The notes beneath the pieces are model-generated. The model saw only the letters and a list, made by a program, of their open reading frames with translations. It did not search any database and was not told the DNA's origin. A stretch of DNA of 64,000 nt, from NCBI RefSeq assembly GCF_900156095.1, contig NZ_FTMJ01000003.1, positions 1-64,000 on the forward strand, in the 5' to 3' direction. Below, in pieces: positions 28,979-38,947 of the stretch. The stretch is from Aeromonas sp. RU39B. GTDB lineage: Bacteria; Pseudomonadota; Gammaproteobacteria; Enterobacterales; Aeromonadaceae. A program made the translations under genes and the position numbers. Numbering within the stretch: position 1 is the stretch's first letter; every line of letters begins with the position of its first letter.

Positions 28979-30031
28979 TTAACCCTGACGGCGCCGCAAC
29001 TCGGCGGCGAAATCGAGCATTCGGTTCAGCGGGATCAACGCCTTTTCGCGCAGCGCCGCATCCACATGAATTTCGTGGTGCTCGGCCCCTTCAGTCAGCG
29101 CCGATTTGATGGCCACCAGACCATTCATCGCCATCCAGGGGCAGTGAGCACAGCTTCGGCAGGTTGCCCCGTCGCCACCGGTGGGCGCCTCGATCATCTC
29201 CTTGTCCGGGCACGCTTGCTGCATCTTGTAGAAAATACCGCGATCGGTGGCCACGATCAGGCGTTGCTGCGGCAGCTCCTTAGCCGCCTTGATGAGCTGG
29301 CTGGTCGAGCCCACCGCGTCGGCCAACTCAATCACCGAGGCCGGTGACTCGGGATGCACCAGCACGGCCGCATCAGGGTAGCGCAGCTTGAGATCATGCA
29401 GGGCACGGGATTTGAACTCGTCGTGCACGATGCAGTGACCCTGCCAACGCAGCATCTCGGCCCCGGTCTTCTTTTCGATATAGGCGCCCAGATGACGATC
29501 TGGAGCCCAGATGATCTTGTGACCCTGACTGTCCAGATGCTCGACAATCTCGAGCGCGATACTCGACGTCACCACCCAGTCGGCGCGCGCTTTAACAGCC
29601 GCAGAGGTATTGGCATAAACCACGACCACATGATCCGGGTGGGCATCACAGAACTCGGTAAAGGTGTCGACCGGGCAGCCCAGATCGAGCGAGCACTCAG
29701 CATCGAGCGTCGGCATCAAGATGCGCTTCTCAGGGCTCAGGATCTTGGAGGTCTCGCCCATAAAACGCACCCCGGCCACGATAACGGTCTGCGCCGGATG
29801 CTCGCGGCCAAACCGGGCCATCTCAAGGGAGTCACCGACAAAACCACCGGTTGCCTCGGCCAGCGCCTGAATTTCGGGGTCGGTATAGTAGTGGGCGATC
29901 AGCACGGCATTCTGCTGTGCCAACAGCGCCTTGATATCACGGGTGAGTTGCTCGCGCTCTGCGGCGCTTAACGGCAAGGGCTTGGCCGGGAACGGATAGT
30001 CCATCTCCACAGCCGGAGGGATGTTACTCAT
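28979..30031 (-). CDS. nadA: Quinolinate synthase NadA
   Basis: [4Fe-4S] enzyme that condenses iminoaspartate with dihydroxyacetone phosphate to quinolinate in NAD synthesis. The 350-residue product (E. coli 347) has the three expected cluster cysteines: one in [10 protein letters not shown], one in GHCIVHDEF and one in the [13 protein letters not shown] cluster. [11 protein letters not shown] near residue 45 is a substrate-site motif. The start at 30031 (MSNIPP) was chosen by family length. In E. coli nadA lies directly after the Lys/Val tRNA array; here a chemoreceptor gene separates them. Confidence 0.96.
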   Translation of the reverse strand: MSNIPPAVEMDYPFPAKPLPLSAAEREQLTRDIKALLAQQNAVLIAHYYTDPEIQALAEATGGFVGDSLEMARFGREHPAQTVIVAGVRFMGETSKILSPEKRILMPTLDAECSLDLGCPVDTFTEFCDAHPDHVVVVYANTSAAVKARADWVVTSSIALEIVEHLDSQGHKIIWAPDRHLGAYIEKKTGAEMLRWQGHCIVHDEFKSRALHDLKLRYPDAAVLVHPESPASVIELADAVGSTSQLIKAAKELPQQRLIVATDRGIFYKMQQACPDKEMIEAPTGGDGATCRSCAHCPWMAMNGLVAIKSALTEGAEHHEIHVDAALREKALIPLNRMLDFAAELRRRQG

Positions 30032-30167
30032 TGCTCTGGTTCCATCATGCAGGCATTTTGTGCGCATTATACCTGCCACCGTCCACAATCCTACCGACAA
30101 AATCCTCGCCTTCCGCTATGCCTCTTATAATCAAGTGAGACCAGATTCATGATGGCTGGAGGGTTGA

Positions 30168-32273
30168 ATGAAACATTACTCTTTGAAATTCAAGCTACTA
30201 GCACTGACCACCACGCTGTTTCTGCTGGCAGGGGTCTCCATCACCCTGCAACTGCGCTCATCGCTCGAGCAGACGCGCAGCGAGGTGGTGAGTCAGACCA
30301 GTCAGGCACTGCAGCAGGAGATCCTCAGCAGCCTGCGCGGTCAGGCCGAGCGCTATGTCTATCAGATAGAGAGCCGCCTGCATGATGCCTATCAGGTGCC
30401 GCTCGGGATGAAAGCGGTGCTGGAAGGAAGCATGCAGCATCAACAAACCGCCCTGAGCCGCGCTCAGGTCGAAAACATGTTGCATGACAGGCTCTCCCAG
30501 GCTGTGGCGGTCAACTCGCTCTATGCGCAGTTTGAGCCAAACGGTTACGACACAAAAGACAGTGACTGGCCACAAGGTGACAGCCACTCGGTCAAGGGCA
30601 AGGGGACGCTCGAAGTTTATTTCACCCGCGATGACGCCGGCAAGGTAGCGCGCCCTGGCATTGATGCCGCCGCCAGTGACGCCAAGTATGACAAGACGCT
30701 GAACGAGTTCGGTGTACGTAATGGTGAGTGGTACCTCTGTCCCACCGAGCAAGCCCACCCCTGCATCACCGAGCCCTATGCATTTGAGATCACCCCGGGC
30801 AACGTCATGCTGATGACCAGCCTGACGGCGCCGATTATGCGTGATGGTAAGCCGGTCGGCGTGGTGGGCAGTGATATGAACCTGCCAATGTTCCAGCAAT
30901 TTGCCAACGAGCTTGGCAAACAGCTCTATGACAATCAGGCCGATGTCACCCTCGTGAGTAAGCTCGGGCTGATCGTCGGTAACAACCATCACGCCGACAA
31001 GCTGGGCCGGCCGGTCAAAGAGGCCGGACTGACAATGCCTGATGGCGTGAACCAGGATAACCCGCAAACCTTCCAACTCGAGCTGCCCATTGCGATCGAC
31101 GAGGCCGGCAGCCAGTGGTGGCTGATGATTTCGGTGCCACGCGAGCTGGCACTTGGCAAGGTCAATGCCATCAGCCAGTCGCTCGATACCTTGCTGGCCC
31201 AGACCCAGCGCAGCCAGTTGCTCAGTACGCTCGTCATCACCTTGGTGGCACTCAGCATCTTGTGGGTGTTTATGACCTCGATCACAGCCCCGCTCGACAA
31301 GATCAGCCGCCACGTGGCGCATCTGGCCAGTAGTGAAGGAGACTTGACCCAGCATCTTGCTATCGATACCCACGCCGAGCTCATCACGCTCGGTCGCCAT
31401 ATCAATATGTTCCTCGGCAAGCTGCGCAGTATGGTGCAGGAGTGCAAGGAGATCGGCGCCGATGTCTCTCGCCAGTCCCATGCCATGCAGGGCAATGCCT
31501 CTGGCATGCGCCAGAGCCTGGAAACCCAGCACGACGAGTTGCAAAGTGTCGCCCATGCCATGGAGCAGATGAATCAACGTGCGGCAGACGTGGCCAGCTA
31601 CGCCGAGCAGGCAGCCCGCGAGTCGGACAATGCCAATCAGCAGATTGGCGACTCCCAGCAGGCACTGGAGCAGACGCAGCGCGAGATCACCAGTCTGGTA
31701 GCCAACATGCATCAGGCGAACGATGCGGTTGGCATGGTGGCAGAGCGCAGCGGCAATATCAGCAAGATCCTCGACGTGATCCGCGCCATTGCCGAGCAGA
31801 CCAATTTGCTGGCGCTCAATGCTGCGATTGAGGCAGCGCGAGCGGGTGAGCAAGGCCGTGGGTTTGCCGTGGTCGCTGACGAAGTGCGCGCTCTGGCGAG
31901 CAAGACCCGTAGCTCTACCGACGAGATTGGCCAGCTAATTGGCAGTCTGCAAAGTGAAGTCAGCAATAGCCAGGTATTGATGTCAGGCAGTATCGCCAAG
32001 ACGCAAGGAACGGTAGAGGAAGCCGATCGGGCGGTGCAGGCCATGAGCACCATCGTCGCCCAGATTGGTACCATTCATGAGCACATCAATCAGGTGGCCA
32101 ACGCGACCGAGGCACAGCTACAAGTCAGTGAGACCGTGAGCAGCAATCTATCTCGCATCAGCCAAACTGCAACCCGACTCGATGAGCAGGCAGGCCAAAG
32201 CGATCAGCAGAGCCGGCAGCTGGGTGAACGAGCGGAGAAGCTGGCCACCGAGCTGGGTAAACTGCGGACCTGA
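30168..32273 (+). CDS. Methyl-accepting chemotaxis protein with periplasmic Cache-type sensor
   Basis: A 701-residue chemoreceptor. Helix TM1 spans about 10-30. A large periplasmic region (about 31-345) looks like a double-Cache ligand domain, with the typical LEVYFTRDD and [15 protein letters not shown] segments. TM2 spans about 350-372, followed by a HAMP domain (about 373-425) and the cytoplasmic signalling coiled coil. The CheA/CheW-contact tip is intact ([37 protein letters not shown], split here only by spacing, about 530-570). GGAGGG precedes the ATG. The ligand is unknown. There is no C-terminal CheR/CheB pentapeptide. Its terminator is shared with the tRNA array. Confidence 0.9.
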   Translation: MKHYSLKFKLLALTTTLFLLAGVSITLQLRSSLEQTRSEVVSQTSQALQQEILSSLRGQAERYVYQIESRLHDAYQVPLGMKAVLEGSMQHQQTALSRAQVENMLHDRLSQAVAVNSLYAQFEPNGYDTKDSDWPQGDSHSVKGKGTLEVYFTRDDAGKVARPGIDAAASDAKYDKTLNEFGVRNGEWYLCPTEQAHPCITEPYAFEITPGNVMLMTSLTAPIMRDGKPVGVVGSDMNLPMFQQFANELGKQLYDNQADVTLVSKLGLIVGNNHHADKLGRPVKEAGLTMPDGVNQDNPQTFQLELPIAIDEAGSQWWLMISVPRELALGKVNAISQSLDTLLAQTQRSQLLSTLVITLVALSILWVFMTSITAPLDKISRHVAHLASSEGDLTQHLAIDTHAELITLGRHINMFLGKLRSMVQECKEIGADVSRQSHAMQGNASGMRQSLETQHDELQSVAHAMEQMNQRAADVASYAEQAARESDNANQQIGDSQQALEQTQREITSLVANMHQANDAVGMVAERSGNISKILDVIRAIAEQTNLLALNAAIEAARAGEQGRGFAVVADEVRALASKTRSSTDEIGQLIGSLQSEVSNSQVLMSGSIAKTQGTVEEADRAVQAMSTIVAQIGTIHEHINQVANATEAQLQVSETVSSNLSRISQTATRLDEQAGQSDQQSRQLGERAEKLATELGKLRT

Positions 32274-32292
32274 GCGAGTTTGCAGAAAACAC

Positions 32293-32322
32293 AAAGGCCT
32301 GCATCGCTGCAGGCCTTTTATT
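32293..32322. terminator. Terminator shared by the chemoreceptor gene and the tRNA operon
   Basis: Stem AAAGGCCTGCA/TGCAGGCCTTT with loop TCGC. T tracts lie on both sides (TTTTATTTC on plus, TTTGTGTTTT on minus). It lies 19 bp after the chemoreceptor stop and 7 bp from the last tRNA of the minus-strand array. Confidence 0.85.
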
Positions 32323-32328
32323 TCGAGA

Positions 32329-32404
32329 TGGTGGGTCGTGCAGGATTCGAACCTGCGACCAATTGATTAAAAGTCAACTGCTCTACCGACTGAGCTAACG
32401 ACCC
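32329..32404 (-). tRNA. tRNA-Lys (anticodon TTT)
   Basis: 76 nt with encoded CCA. The cloverleaf is complete: acceptor GGGTCGT/ACGACCC, D-loop AGTCGGTAGA, anticodon loop CTTTTAA, T-loop TTCGAAT. It is essentially the E. coli lysine tRNA and the last gene of the array. Confidence 0.97.
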
Positions 32405-32446
32405 GAAACCGGAGTGTGTCATCAGGATAGACCATCAGACAGGAAA

Positions 32447-32522
32447 TGGTGGTCGCTACTGGGATCGAACCAGTGACCCCCTCCTTGTAAGGGAGGTGCT
32501 CTCCCAGCTGAGCTAAGCGACC
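32447..32522 (-). tRNA. tRNA-Val (anticodon TAC)
   Basis: 76 nt with encoded CCA. Acceptor GGTCGCT pairs with AGCGACC, the anticodon loop is TTACAAG with stem CTCCC/GGAGG, and the T-loop is TTCGATC. It is identical in sequence to the other three valine copies of the array. Confidence 0.97.
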
Positions 32523-32532
32523 TGGGAATTAG

Positions 32533-32608
32533 TGGTGGGTCGTGCAGGATTCGAACCTGCGACCAATTGATTAAAAGTCAACTGCTCTACCGACTGAGCT
32601 AACGACCC
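32533..32608 (-). tRNA. tRNA-Lys (anticodon TTT)
   Basis: 76 nt with encoded CCA, the same sequence as the copy at 32329-32404. It is separated from the preceding valine tRNA by 10 bp. Confidence 0.97.
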
Positions 32609-32642
32609 ACTGAATTCAGGAGTTTCATCTGGAGGGATGAAT

Positions 32643-32718
32643 TGGTGGTCGCTACTGGGATCGAACCAGTGACCCCCTCCTTGTAAGGGAGGTGCTCTCC
32701 CAGCTGAGCTAAGCGACC
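32643..32718 (-). tRNA. tRNA-Val (anticodon TAC)
   Basis: 76 nt with encoded CCA. It has the same sequence as the valine copy at 32447-32522. The spacer to the next lysine tRNA upstream is 10 bp. Confidence 0.97.
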
Positions 32719-32728
32719 TGGGCAATAG

Positions 32729-32804
<76 letters not shown>

Positions 32805-32853
32805 ACGCAAACCGTGGTGTCTGACTAACTTTTGCGCTAACCAGACCAAATTT

Positions 32854-32929
32854 TGGTGGTCGCTACTGGGATCGAACCAGTGACCCCCTCCTTGTAAGGG
32901 AGGTGCTCTCCCAGCTGAGCTAAGCGACC
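32854..32929 (-). tRNA. tRNA-Val (anticodon TAC)
   Basis: 76 nt with encoded CCA, the same sequence as the other valine copies. It lies in the left-hand duplicated unit. Confidence 0.97.
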
Positions 32930-32939
32930 TGGGCAACAG

Positions 32940-33015
<76 letters not shown>

Positions 33016-33062
33016 ACGCAAACCGTGGTGTCTGACTAACTTGCGCCAACCAGACCAAATTT

Positions 33063-33138
33063 TGGTGGTCGCTACTGGGATCGAACCAGTGACCCCCTCC
33101 TTGTAAGGGAGGTGCTCTCCCAGCTGAGCTAAGCGACC
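33063..33138 (-). tRNA. tRNA-Val (anticodon TAC)
   Basis: 76 nt with encoded CCA, the same sequence as the other valine copies. It is the second gene from the promoter end. Confidence 0.97.
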
Positions 33139-33148
33139 TGGGAATTAG

Positions 33149-33224
33149 TGGTGGGTCGTGCAGGATTCGAACCTGCGACCAATTGATTAAAAGTCAACTG
33201 CTCTACCGACTGAGCTAACGACCC
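33149..33224 (-). tRNA. tRNA-Lys (anticodon TTT)
   Basis: 76 nt with encoded CCA, the promoter-proximal gene of the array. It is identical to the other two TTT copies. The mature 5' end lies 48 bp from the -10 of the candidate promoter. Confidence 0.97.
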
Positions 33225-33272
33225 GCAACCACCGCTGACATGCGCTACAAGTAGCGGCGCCAACGGCGGCTT

Positions 33273-33300
33273 ATATTACGGATTTAAATCTCCGGCGCAA
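33273..33300 (-). promoter_or_regulatory. Candidate promoter of the tRNA array
   Basis: Minus-strand -35 TTGCGC (33295-33300), 16-bp spacer, -10 TAATAT (33273-33278), followed by a G+C-rich start region typical of stable-RNA promoters. No terminator lies between cpoB and this point, so read-through from the tol-pal operon is also possible. Confidence 0.55.
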
Positions 33301-33397
33301 CAGAAAAATCGTGATTTATCTCCGTTTGCTCACGCTACGTACAATCGTGGGCAAAATTAACACGATCGCTACGCCGGCTGCCGTTTTAATCGACAAA

Positions 33398-34192
33398 TCA
33401 GAGCTTTGAGAGGCTCTGCTGGGCCAGCTGGGCAGGAGAAGTGTTGGGATACCCCTTCACAACCTGCTCATAGAAGGCCTTTGCCTCGGCTTTTTTCCCT
33501 TCCAGTTGCGACAACATCCCCAATTTCAACAAGGCATCGGCGCGCTTGGGTGATTTCGGGAACTTGCTGACCAGGGTCTGGAACTGCGCCTTGGCGCCCG
33601 CCTTGTCCCCCTTGTTGAACAGCAGCTGCCCCAGCCAGTAGTGGGCATTGGGCGCGTAGCTCGACGTCGGGTACTGTTTGACGAAGCTCTGGAACGCAGG
33701 GATCGCCTTGTCGTAGTTCTTCTCCTTGAGCACCAGGTTCACCGCAGCATCATAGGCCTGGTTCTCATCCTGGTTACTGGAGATAGGCGCCGCTGCCGCT
33801 GCAGGTGCCGCGCCAGCCGCTGCATTAGCTGCCGGTGCCGCTGCAGCTTGCGAGTTCACCTTGTCGAGCTCCTGATAAAGCTGACGCTGGCGCTCCTCGG
33901 ATTGCTGCATCTGATAGCCCTGCTGCTCCAGCTGGCCACGCAGCTCGTCAACTTCCTGTTGCAAGGAGTCAACTTGCTGCTGCAGATCGGCTTGAACCCG
34001 CAGCCGGGCGTTAAGCGTGCGCTCCAGCAGCGCAACACGATCTTCCAGCGAACCGGACGGAACCAGCGCCCCATTGTTTCCACTCAGGGTTACTGCGCCA
34101 CCACCCAGTTCGGAAACCGGGGCTTCGGCGTGAACCGGGAGCTGAAATAAAAGAGCGGCCGTGATGGCCGCTGTCTTATACACACACTTCAT
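33398..34192 (-). CDS. cpoB: Tol-Pal system TPR protein CpoB (YbgF)
   Basis: Periplasmic protein that coordinates PBP1B peptidoglycan synthesis with the Tol-Pal machine during outer-membrane constriction. The 264-residue product has a signal peptide (1-22), an N-terminal trimerising coiled coil (about 48-112), an Ala/Pro linker (about 115-138) and three C-terminal TPR units (about 145-264, with NAHYWLGQLLFNKGD). AAGG lies upstream of the ATG. It follows pal by 12 bp and is the last protein gene of the tol-pal run. Confidence 0.95.
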   Translation of the reverse strand: MKCVYKTAAITAALLFQLPVHAEAPVSELGGGAVTLSGNNGALVPSGSLEDRVALLERTLNARLRVQADLQQQVDSLQQEVDELRGQLEQQGYQMQQSEERQRQLYQELDKVNSQAAAAPAANAAAGAAPAAAAAPISSNQDENQAYDAAVNLVLKEKNYDKAIPAFQSFVKQYPTSSYAPNAHYWLGQLLFNKGDKAGAKAQFQTLVSKFPKSPKRADALLKLGMLSQLEGKKAEAKAFYEQVVKGYPNTSPAQLAQQSLSKL

Positions 34193-34204
34193 GCGTAATT
34201 AACC

Positions 34205-34726
34205 TTAGTAAACCAGTACCGCACGGCGGTTCTTGGCGAAGGCGTCTTCGCTGTGACCCGGATCTTGCGGCTTCTCTTCACCGTAGGAAACGATGGAGAG
34301 TTGGTCAGCCTGAACACCCAGAGTCTGCATGTACTTGGCAACAGCCTTGGCACGACGCTCGCCCAGGGCGATGTTGTACTCAGGAGTGCCGCGCTCGTCG
34401 GTGTGACCTTCGATCAGCACTTTAACTGACGGGTTTTCACGCAGGTAGCTGGAGTGAGTGTCCAGCAGGTCGGCGTATTGGCCCTGGATTTCGTTGCTGT
34501 CGTAGCCGAAGTAGATGGTGTTATCGCGTTGCAGGGCCTCAAACTTCTGGCGCATCTGCTCTTCCGGGGACAACATGCCGTCGGCAGAGCCAGTCATTAC
34601 ACCACCGTTGGCGCCTGCGCCATTCTCTGCGCCAGAAGCGTCAGAGTCGGAGGTGGAGCTACAGGCCGCCAGAGTGAACAGCGGCAGAGCGATTGCCAAG
34701 CCCTTGAGCAGTTTGTTGAGTTGCAT
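34205..34726 (-). CDS. pal: Peptidoglycan-associated lipoprotein Pal
   Basis: Outer-membrane lipoprotein that binds peptidoglycan and TolB, keeping the envelope together at division. The 173-residue product has a lipobox LAAC (cysteine 22) after its signal sequence. A Gly/Ala/Ser linker follows, then an OmpA-like domain (about 70-173) with IYFGYDSNEI, EGHTDERGTPEYNIALGERRA and the diaminopimelate-contacting residues. AAGGAA lies upstream of the start. It lies 46 bp after tolB. Confidence 0.97.
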   Translation of the reverse strand: MQLNKLLKGLAIALPLFTLAACSSTSDSDASGAENGAGANGGVMTGSADGMLSPEEQMRQKFEALQRDNTIYFGYDSNEIQGQYADLLDTHSSYLRENPSVKVLIEGHTDERGTPEYNIALGERRAKAVAKYMQTLGVQADQLSIVSYGEEKPQDPGHSEDAFAKNRRAVLVY

Positions 34727-34772
34727 GCTAATTCCTTAAACCTTTGTCACAAATCCAAACCGGATAGAATTA

Positions 34773-36092
34773 TTAGTTTAAAAAGGGTGACCATGCCGGC
34801 GAGCGGACTTCACCGGTGCTGGTCGGCAGCACAGCACGGAAGCGGCCATCGGTCGACACCAGCGCCAGGCTCTTCTTACCCTGATAGACAGTGGTATAGA
34901 TGATCATGCTGCCGTTCGGTGCGATGCTCGGCGATTCGTCCAGCGCGTTCTGGGAAAGAGCGATCATGCCGCCACTTTCCAGATCCTGACGAGCGATCCG
35001 GTATTGCCCTTGATTCTGGGTAACCACGACCATGGACTTGCCATCAGGAGTGATGGAAGCACCTTGGTTAGCTGTCCCTTCCCAAGTCATTCGGCGGGTC
35101 ATTCCGGACCCCAAATTTACGCTATAAATCTGGGGTTTGCCACCACGTTCTGAGGTGAACACCAAAGTTTGAGCATCCAGCCAAGCCGGCTCGGTATCGA
35201 TGGAACGGTTGTCTGTCACACGGGTCAGCTGCTTGCTGCCGGCATCGATAATATAGATGTCAGGTTGACCATCTTTGGAGAGCACGATAGCCAGACGGCT
35301 ACCATCCGGCGACCAACGCGGAGCACCGTTGATACCACGGAAGCTGGTCAGCAGGCTACGGGATTGGGAGTAGATATCCTGCACATAGATTTCCGGGTGC
35401 TGGTTCTCGAAACTCACATAAGCCAGCTTGCTACCATCCGGCGACCAGGAGGGAGACATCAGCGGCTCACGGGAGCGCAGCAGGGTCTTCTCGTTGTAGC
35501 CGTCATAATCGGAGATACGCAGCTGGTACGGATACTGGGTACCACGCTCAATGGCCACATAGGCCAAACGAGTCAGGAAGGCACCACGCTCACCGGTCAG
35601 GCGCTCATAGACGATGTCAGAGATGCGGTGAGCAAACTGGCGCAGCTGGGCAGCCGGGACAGTAGCGGTGCGGCTATCGAGTACATACCCGCTGGCGTCA
35701 CCGCCCATGGCCTTGAGCGCCTGGCCCTTGAGCACGTCAACCAGCTCGAAGCGGATCTGATAACCACCGGCAGCCGGTTCAATCGAGCCGACCACCACCG
35801 CTTCTACCCCTTGGGAAGCCCAGGGGCCGAAGTTGATTTCGCCGCTATTGGAGGGAGTCTGGGGCATCTCCTGACGGCTCAGCGGCTTGAATTTGCCACT
35901 ACGCAGCAGGTCAGAAGAGATGACATCCGCCACGTCCTGGGGCAACTGACCGCCCCCGGTCCACTTGAAGGGGGCAACGGCCACAGGACGAGCACTATCG
36001 ATACCACCCGTCAACACCAGATCCAGAGCCGCATAGGCAGGGGAACCGAGCAGGGTGAAACTCAGGAAGATAAATATCAGCCGTTTCAACAT
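34773..36092 (-). CDS. tolB: Tol-Pal system protein TolB
   Basis: Periplasmic six-bladed beta-propeller that shuttles between Pal and TolA. The 439-residue product (E. coli 430) has a signal peptide ending YAA near residue 21. An N-terminal alpha/beta domain (about 25-165) follows, then propeller blades (about 175-435) marked by repeated SWSPDGSKLAYVS and RWSPDGSRLAIVLS words. It lies 71 bp after tolA on the same strand. Confidence 0.96.
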   Translation of the reverse strand: MLKRLIFIFLSFTLLGSPAYAALDLVLTGGIDSARPVAVAPFKWTGGGQLPQDVADVISSDLLRSGKFKPLSRQEMPQTPSNSGEINFGPWASQGVEAVVVGSIEPAAGGYQIRFELVDVLKGQALKAMGGDASGYVLDSRTATVPAAQLRQFAHRISDIVYERLTGERGAFLTRLAYVAIERGTQYPYQLRISDYDGYNEKTLLRSREPLMSPSWSPDGSKLAYVSFENQHPEIYVQDIYSQSRSLLTSFRGINGAPRWSPDGSRLAIVLSKDGQPDIYIIDAGSKQLTRVTDNRSIDTEPAWLDAQTLVFTSERGGKPQIYSVNLGSGMTRRMTWEGTANQGASITPDGKSMVVVTQNQGQYRIARQDLESGGMIALSQNALDESPSIAPNGSMIIYTTVYQGKKSLALVSTDGRFRAVLPTSTGEVRSPAWSPFLN

Positions 36093-36163
36093 TGCGTGTT
36101 CAACTCCATTTGGAGGTTAGAAAAACTACCGTTTCAGAAACGGGGGCTTACGCCCCCGCGTCA

Positions 36164-37318
36164 TCAGCCGCCGAACGGATCGACGAGCAGATTGATATCC
36201 TGCAACTGGGCGAAGGCAGCAGGATCTTTCGGTACCGGTACCTTGCCTGCCTTCAGGGCAGCCGCTTTACCAGCCCGACATACCGCCGGATCACCACTGC
36301 CGGTATCAGCAGAGATGATAAAACCATCCGGGGCCAGTTTCAGTCTCAGAGTACAGGTTTTCCCCTTCATGGTCTGATCGGTCAGCATGTAGCGTCGGAT
36401 CGTGTCGACGATCATCGCCCCATACTTATCGACCTCACCAGCGGCCTGACCTGAACGCGCCTGAGCCCGAGCATTGGCTTCCGCTTCAAGACCTTGCTGC
36501 ATCTGCGCCTCAAGCTCCTGTTGCAGTTTGGCCTCTTCATCCGCCTTGCGTTTGCGCTCGGCATCTTCCTTGGCTTGCTTGGCTGCCTCAGCCTTAGCCT
36601 TCTTGTCAGCTTCCGCTTTAGCTTTCTTGTCTGCCTCAGCCTTAGCCTTCTTCTCGGCCTCTGCTTTGGCTTTCTTGTCTGCCTCGGCCTGAGCCTTCTT
36701 CTGTGCCTCTTCCTGCGCCTTCTTGGCAGCCTCAGCCTTCGCCTTCTTCTCAGCGTCTGCCTTGGCTTTCTTCTCTGCGTCGGCCTTGGCCTTTTGCTCG
36801 GCCTCCGCCTTCTCGCGCTCTTCCTCTTTCTTCTTCTTGAGGGCCAGCGCCTTGGTTTCCTCTAGCTTGCGAGCCTCTTCGGCGGCCTTGGCTTTTTGCT
36901 CTTCAACCTTGCGCGCCTCTTCTGCGGCCTTGGTTTTCTCCTCGGCACGCTTTTGCTCGGCAATCTTCATCTGCTTGTCGGCTTCGGCCTTGCGCACTGC
37001 CTCTTCAGCACTCTTGCGCTGCTCTTCAGCCGCCTGCAGGCGCTCCTGCTCCTCAATCCGCTCGCGGCGAGTGCGTTCGGCGTCTTCTTTCTCTTTCTTG
37101 ACCGCCTGCTGCTTGGCCTGTTTCTGCTGGATCTGATCAGCCTGCTGATTGAGGAAGTTTTCATCCATCATCACAGCCTGAACAATCTGCCCCGACGCGG
37201 CGGGACGTTTGGGCTTGCTGAAATCGAGCCCGACCAGCAGGATGATGCCAATGATGAGGTGCAGCAGAAGCGAAACAATGACGTAACTCGATAATCCTCG
37301 CTTCACATCACGCTCCAT
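36164..37318 (-). CDS. tolA: Cell envelope integrity protein TolA
   Basis: Bitopic inner-membrane protein that transmits proton-motive force from TolQR to TolB-Pal. The 384-residue product has an N-terminal membrane helix (about 12-32) with the conserved SxxxH face (SLLLH). A long Lys/Ala/Glu-rich helical domain II spans about 55-275, with KKAKAEA-type repeats. The globular domain III (about 285-384) contains DTIRRYML and CTLRLKLAPDG. The ATG at 37318 overlaps the tolR stop by one base; a TTG one codon earlier is less likely. Confidence 0.96.
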   Translation of the reverse strand: MERDVKRGLSSYVIVSLLLHLIIGIILLVGLDFSKPKRPAASGQIVQAVMMDENFLNQQADQIQQKQAKQQAVKKEKEDAERTRRERIEEQERLQAAEEQRKSAEEAVRKAEADKQMKIAEQKRAEEKTKAAEEARKVEEQKAKAAEEARKLEETKALALKKKKEEEREKAEAEQKAKADAEKKAKADAEKKAKAEAAKKAQEEAQKKAQAEADKKAKAEAEKKAKAEADKKAKAEADKKAKAEAAKQAKEDAERKRKADEEAKLQQELEAQMQQGLEAEANARAQARSGQAAGEVDKYGAMIVDTIRRYMLTDQTMKGKTCTLRLKLAPDGFIISADTGSGDPAVCRAGKAAALKAGKVPVPKDPAAFAQLQDINLLVDPFGG

Positions 37319-37764
37319 CAATTCGGTGATTCGGTCATCAGGCCCACTTGGGGCACACCGGCCTTCTTCAGCGCCACCATCAGCAAAATCACCTCTTCAT
37401 AGCGCACGGCTTTATCGCCCGCTACCACCACCGGAGCACCCTGGTTAACCGCCAGATAGCCCATGGCTTTTTCGGTAATGTACTGCTCCATGGCGCCCTT
37501 ATCGCCACCGGGAACCGGCTCGGAGTCGGCCTCGCCCGCCTTGATGGTGTATGCCCCTTCCGAGGTCACACTGACGATAAAGGGGGGCTTGGAATCTTCC
37601 GGCAACTGCTCGGATTCAGCCTGTGGCAGATCAACCTTGACCCCTTGCGTAATGACTGGTGTTACCGCCATAAAGATGATCAGCAGCACCAGCATGACGT
37701 CGATGTAGGGAACCACGTTGATCTCGGCGACTTTCTTGCGCCGGATCCGCTGATAGCTTTGCAT
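37318..37764 (-). CDS. tolR: Tol-Pal system protein TolR
   Basis: ExbD-family stator component. The 148-residue protein has one membrane helix (about 20-40) containing the proton-carrying aspartate in NVVPYIDVMLVLLIIFM. A periplasmic domain (about 60-145) follows. Its ATG overlaps the tolQ stop (TAATG), and its stop overlaps the tolA start, so translation of the three genes is probably coupled. Confidence 0.97.
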   Translation of the reverse strand: MQSYQRIRRKKVAEINVVPYIDVMLVLLIIFMAVTPVITQGVKVDLPQAESEQLPEDSKPPFIVSVTSEGAYTIKAGEADSEPVPGGDKGAMEQYITEKAMGYLAVNQGAPVVVAGDKAVRYEEVILLMVALKKAGVPQVGLMTESPN

Positions 37765-38450
37765 TACAGATCACCCTGCTGTGCAATTTGGCGGTTCAGA
37801 ATGGTGGTGAACTCGTCCATGAAGTTGGCATAGGCGTTTTCCAGCTTTTCCACCTTGCTGGACAAACGGTTATAGGCAACCACCGCCGGAATCGCGGCAA
37901 ACAGACCCATTGCCGTGGCGATCAGTGCTTCGGCGATACCCGGTGCGACCATTTGCAGGGTGGCCTGTTGCACCTGACCCAGTGCGATAAAGGCGTTCAT
38001 GATCCCCCATACGGTACCGAACAGACCGATATACGGGCTGATGGAGCCAACGGTGGCCAGCACCGGCAGGTTGGATTCAAGATCATCCACCGCGCGCGAG
38101 AGAGAAACACGCATGGCACGATAGGTACCGTCCATTACCGCTTCCTGACCACGGGCGCCCGCTTTGAGCAGACGAGCATACTCTTTGAAACCGGAATAGA
38201 AGATATCTTCCATGCCTTCGATGTCATCGCGACGGGAAGAGGACTCCTGATAGAGGCGGTTCAAGTCGATGCCAGACCAGAAACGGTCTTCAAATTGCTC
38301 CGAGGCAAGACGCGCAGCCTTGATAACCTTGGTGCGCTGGATGATCAGGGCCCAGGAGAGGATCGACATCCCCATCAGGGTCATCATGACAAACTTAACC
38401 AACAGACTGGCTTGCCAGAACAAGCCAACAAACGAGATTTCAGCGTGCAC
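37764..38450 (-). CDS. tolQ: Tol-Pal system protein TolQ
   Basis: ExbB/MotA-family subunit forming the proton channel with TolR. The 228-residue product has three membrane helices: about 18-38, about 135-160 ([24 protein letters not shown]) and about 170-195. A cytoplasmic loop lies between the first two. The start is GTG immediately after the ybgC stop, with GGGAG 8 nt upstream. Confidence 0.96.
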   Translation of the reverse strand: MHAEISFVGLFWQASLLVKFVMMTLMGMSILSWALIIQRTKVIKAARLASEQFEDRFWSGIDLNRLYQESSSRRDDIEGMEDIFYSGFKEYARLLKAGARGQEAVMDGTYRAMRVSLSRAVDDLESNLPVLATVGSISPYIGLFGTVWGIMNAFIALGQVQQATLQMVAPGIAEALIATAMGLFAAIPAVVAYNRLSSKVEKLENAYANFMDEFTTILNRQIAQQGDL

Positions 38451-38846
38451 TTACAGCACTCCCTTAACTTGAGCAGGTATAGCGACAGGTTTCATTTGCG
38501 GGACGGTGACACAGGCAATCTGCACCTGGGCATCGGTGATCAGTCGACCGTCTTGGGCAAAGATTCGTTGCTCAAAGCGCATGGATGCGCGCTTGAGCTC
38601 GACCACTTGCGTGGTCACTGTCAGCTGCTCGTTAAAACGGGCAGCTGACCGGAAATCGATCTCGGTACGGGTCACAACAAAGGCGATGCCGTCGGCCAAC
38701 AGGCCATCTTGCTCAATACCACGGTCGCGCAAGAACTCAGTGCGCGCGCGTTCCATGAACTTGAGATAGTTGGCGTTGTAGACAATGCCGCCGGCATCGG
38801 TGTCTTCGTAATAGACACGCACCGGAAACACAAAAGGGTCCGCCAT
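38451..38846 (-). CDS. ybgC: Acyl-CoA thioesterase YbgC
   Basis: Hotdog-fold thioesterase of 131 residues (E. coli 134), the first gene of the tol-pal operon. The catalytic aspartate lies in YYEDTDAGGIVYNANYLKFMERAR (about D17). In E. coli it hydrolyses short- to long-chain acyl-CoA and associates with acyl carrier protein and phospholipid synthesis enzymes; its link to Tol is unclear. The start shows no strong ribosome site. A terminator of the cyd operon lies about 70 bp upstream. Confidence 0.95.
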   Translation of the reverse strand: MADPFVFPVRVYYEDTDAGGIVYNANYLKFMERARTEFLRDRGIEQDGLLADGIAFVVTRTEIDFRSAARFNEQLTVTTQVVELKRASMRFEQRIFAQDGRLITDAQVQIACVTVPQMKPVAIPAQVKGVL

Positions 38847-38913
38847 AAAAATCTGTGATCCATTCGATCATTAAAAAAGATGGGCGCCTATGATAACGCA
38901 GGGTCGGGGCGGA

Positions 38914-38944
38914 AAGAAGCAGGGGGGAGCCATGCTCCCCCCTG
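38914..38944 (-). terminator. Terminator of the cyd operon
   Basis: 11-bp stem CAGGGGGGAGC/GCTCCCCCCTG (38920-38930 and 38934-38944) with loop CAT, directly after the ybgE stop. On the minus strand a CTTCTTTCC tract follows, a modest T run. It separates cydABX-ybgE from ybgC-tol. Confidence 0.7.
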
Positions 38945-38947
38945 TTT

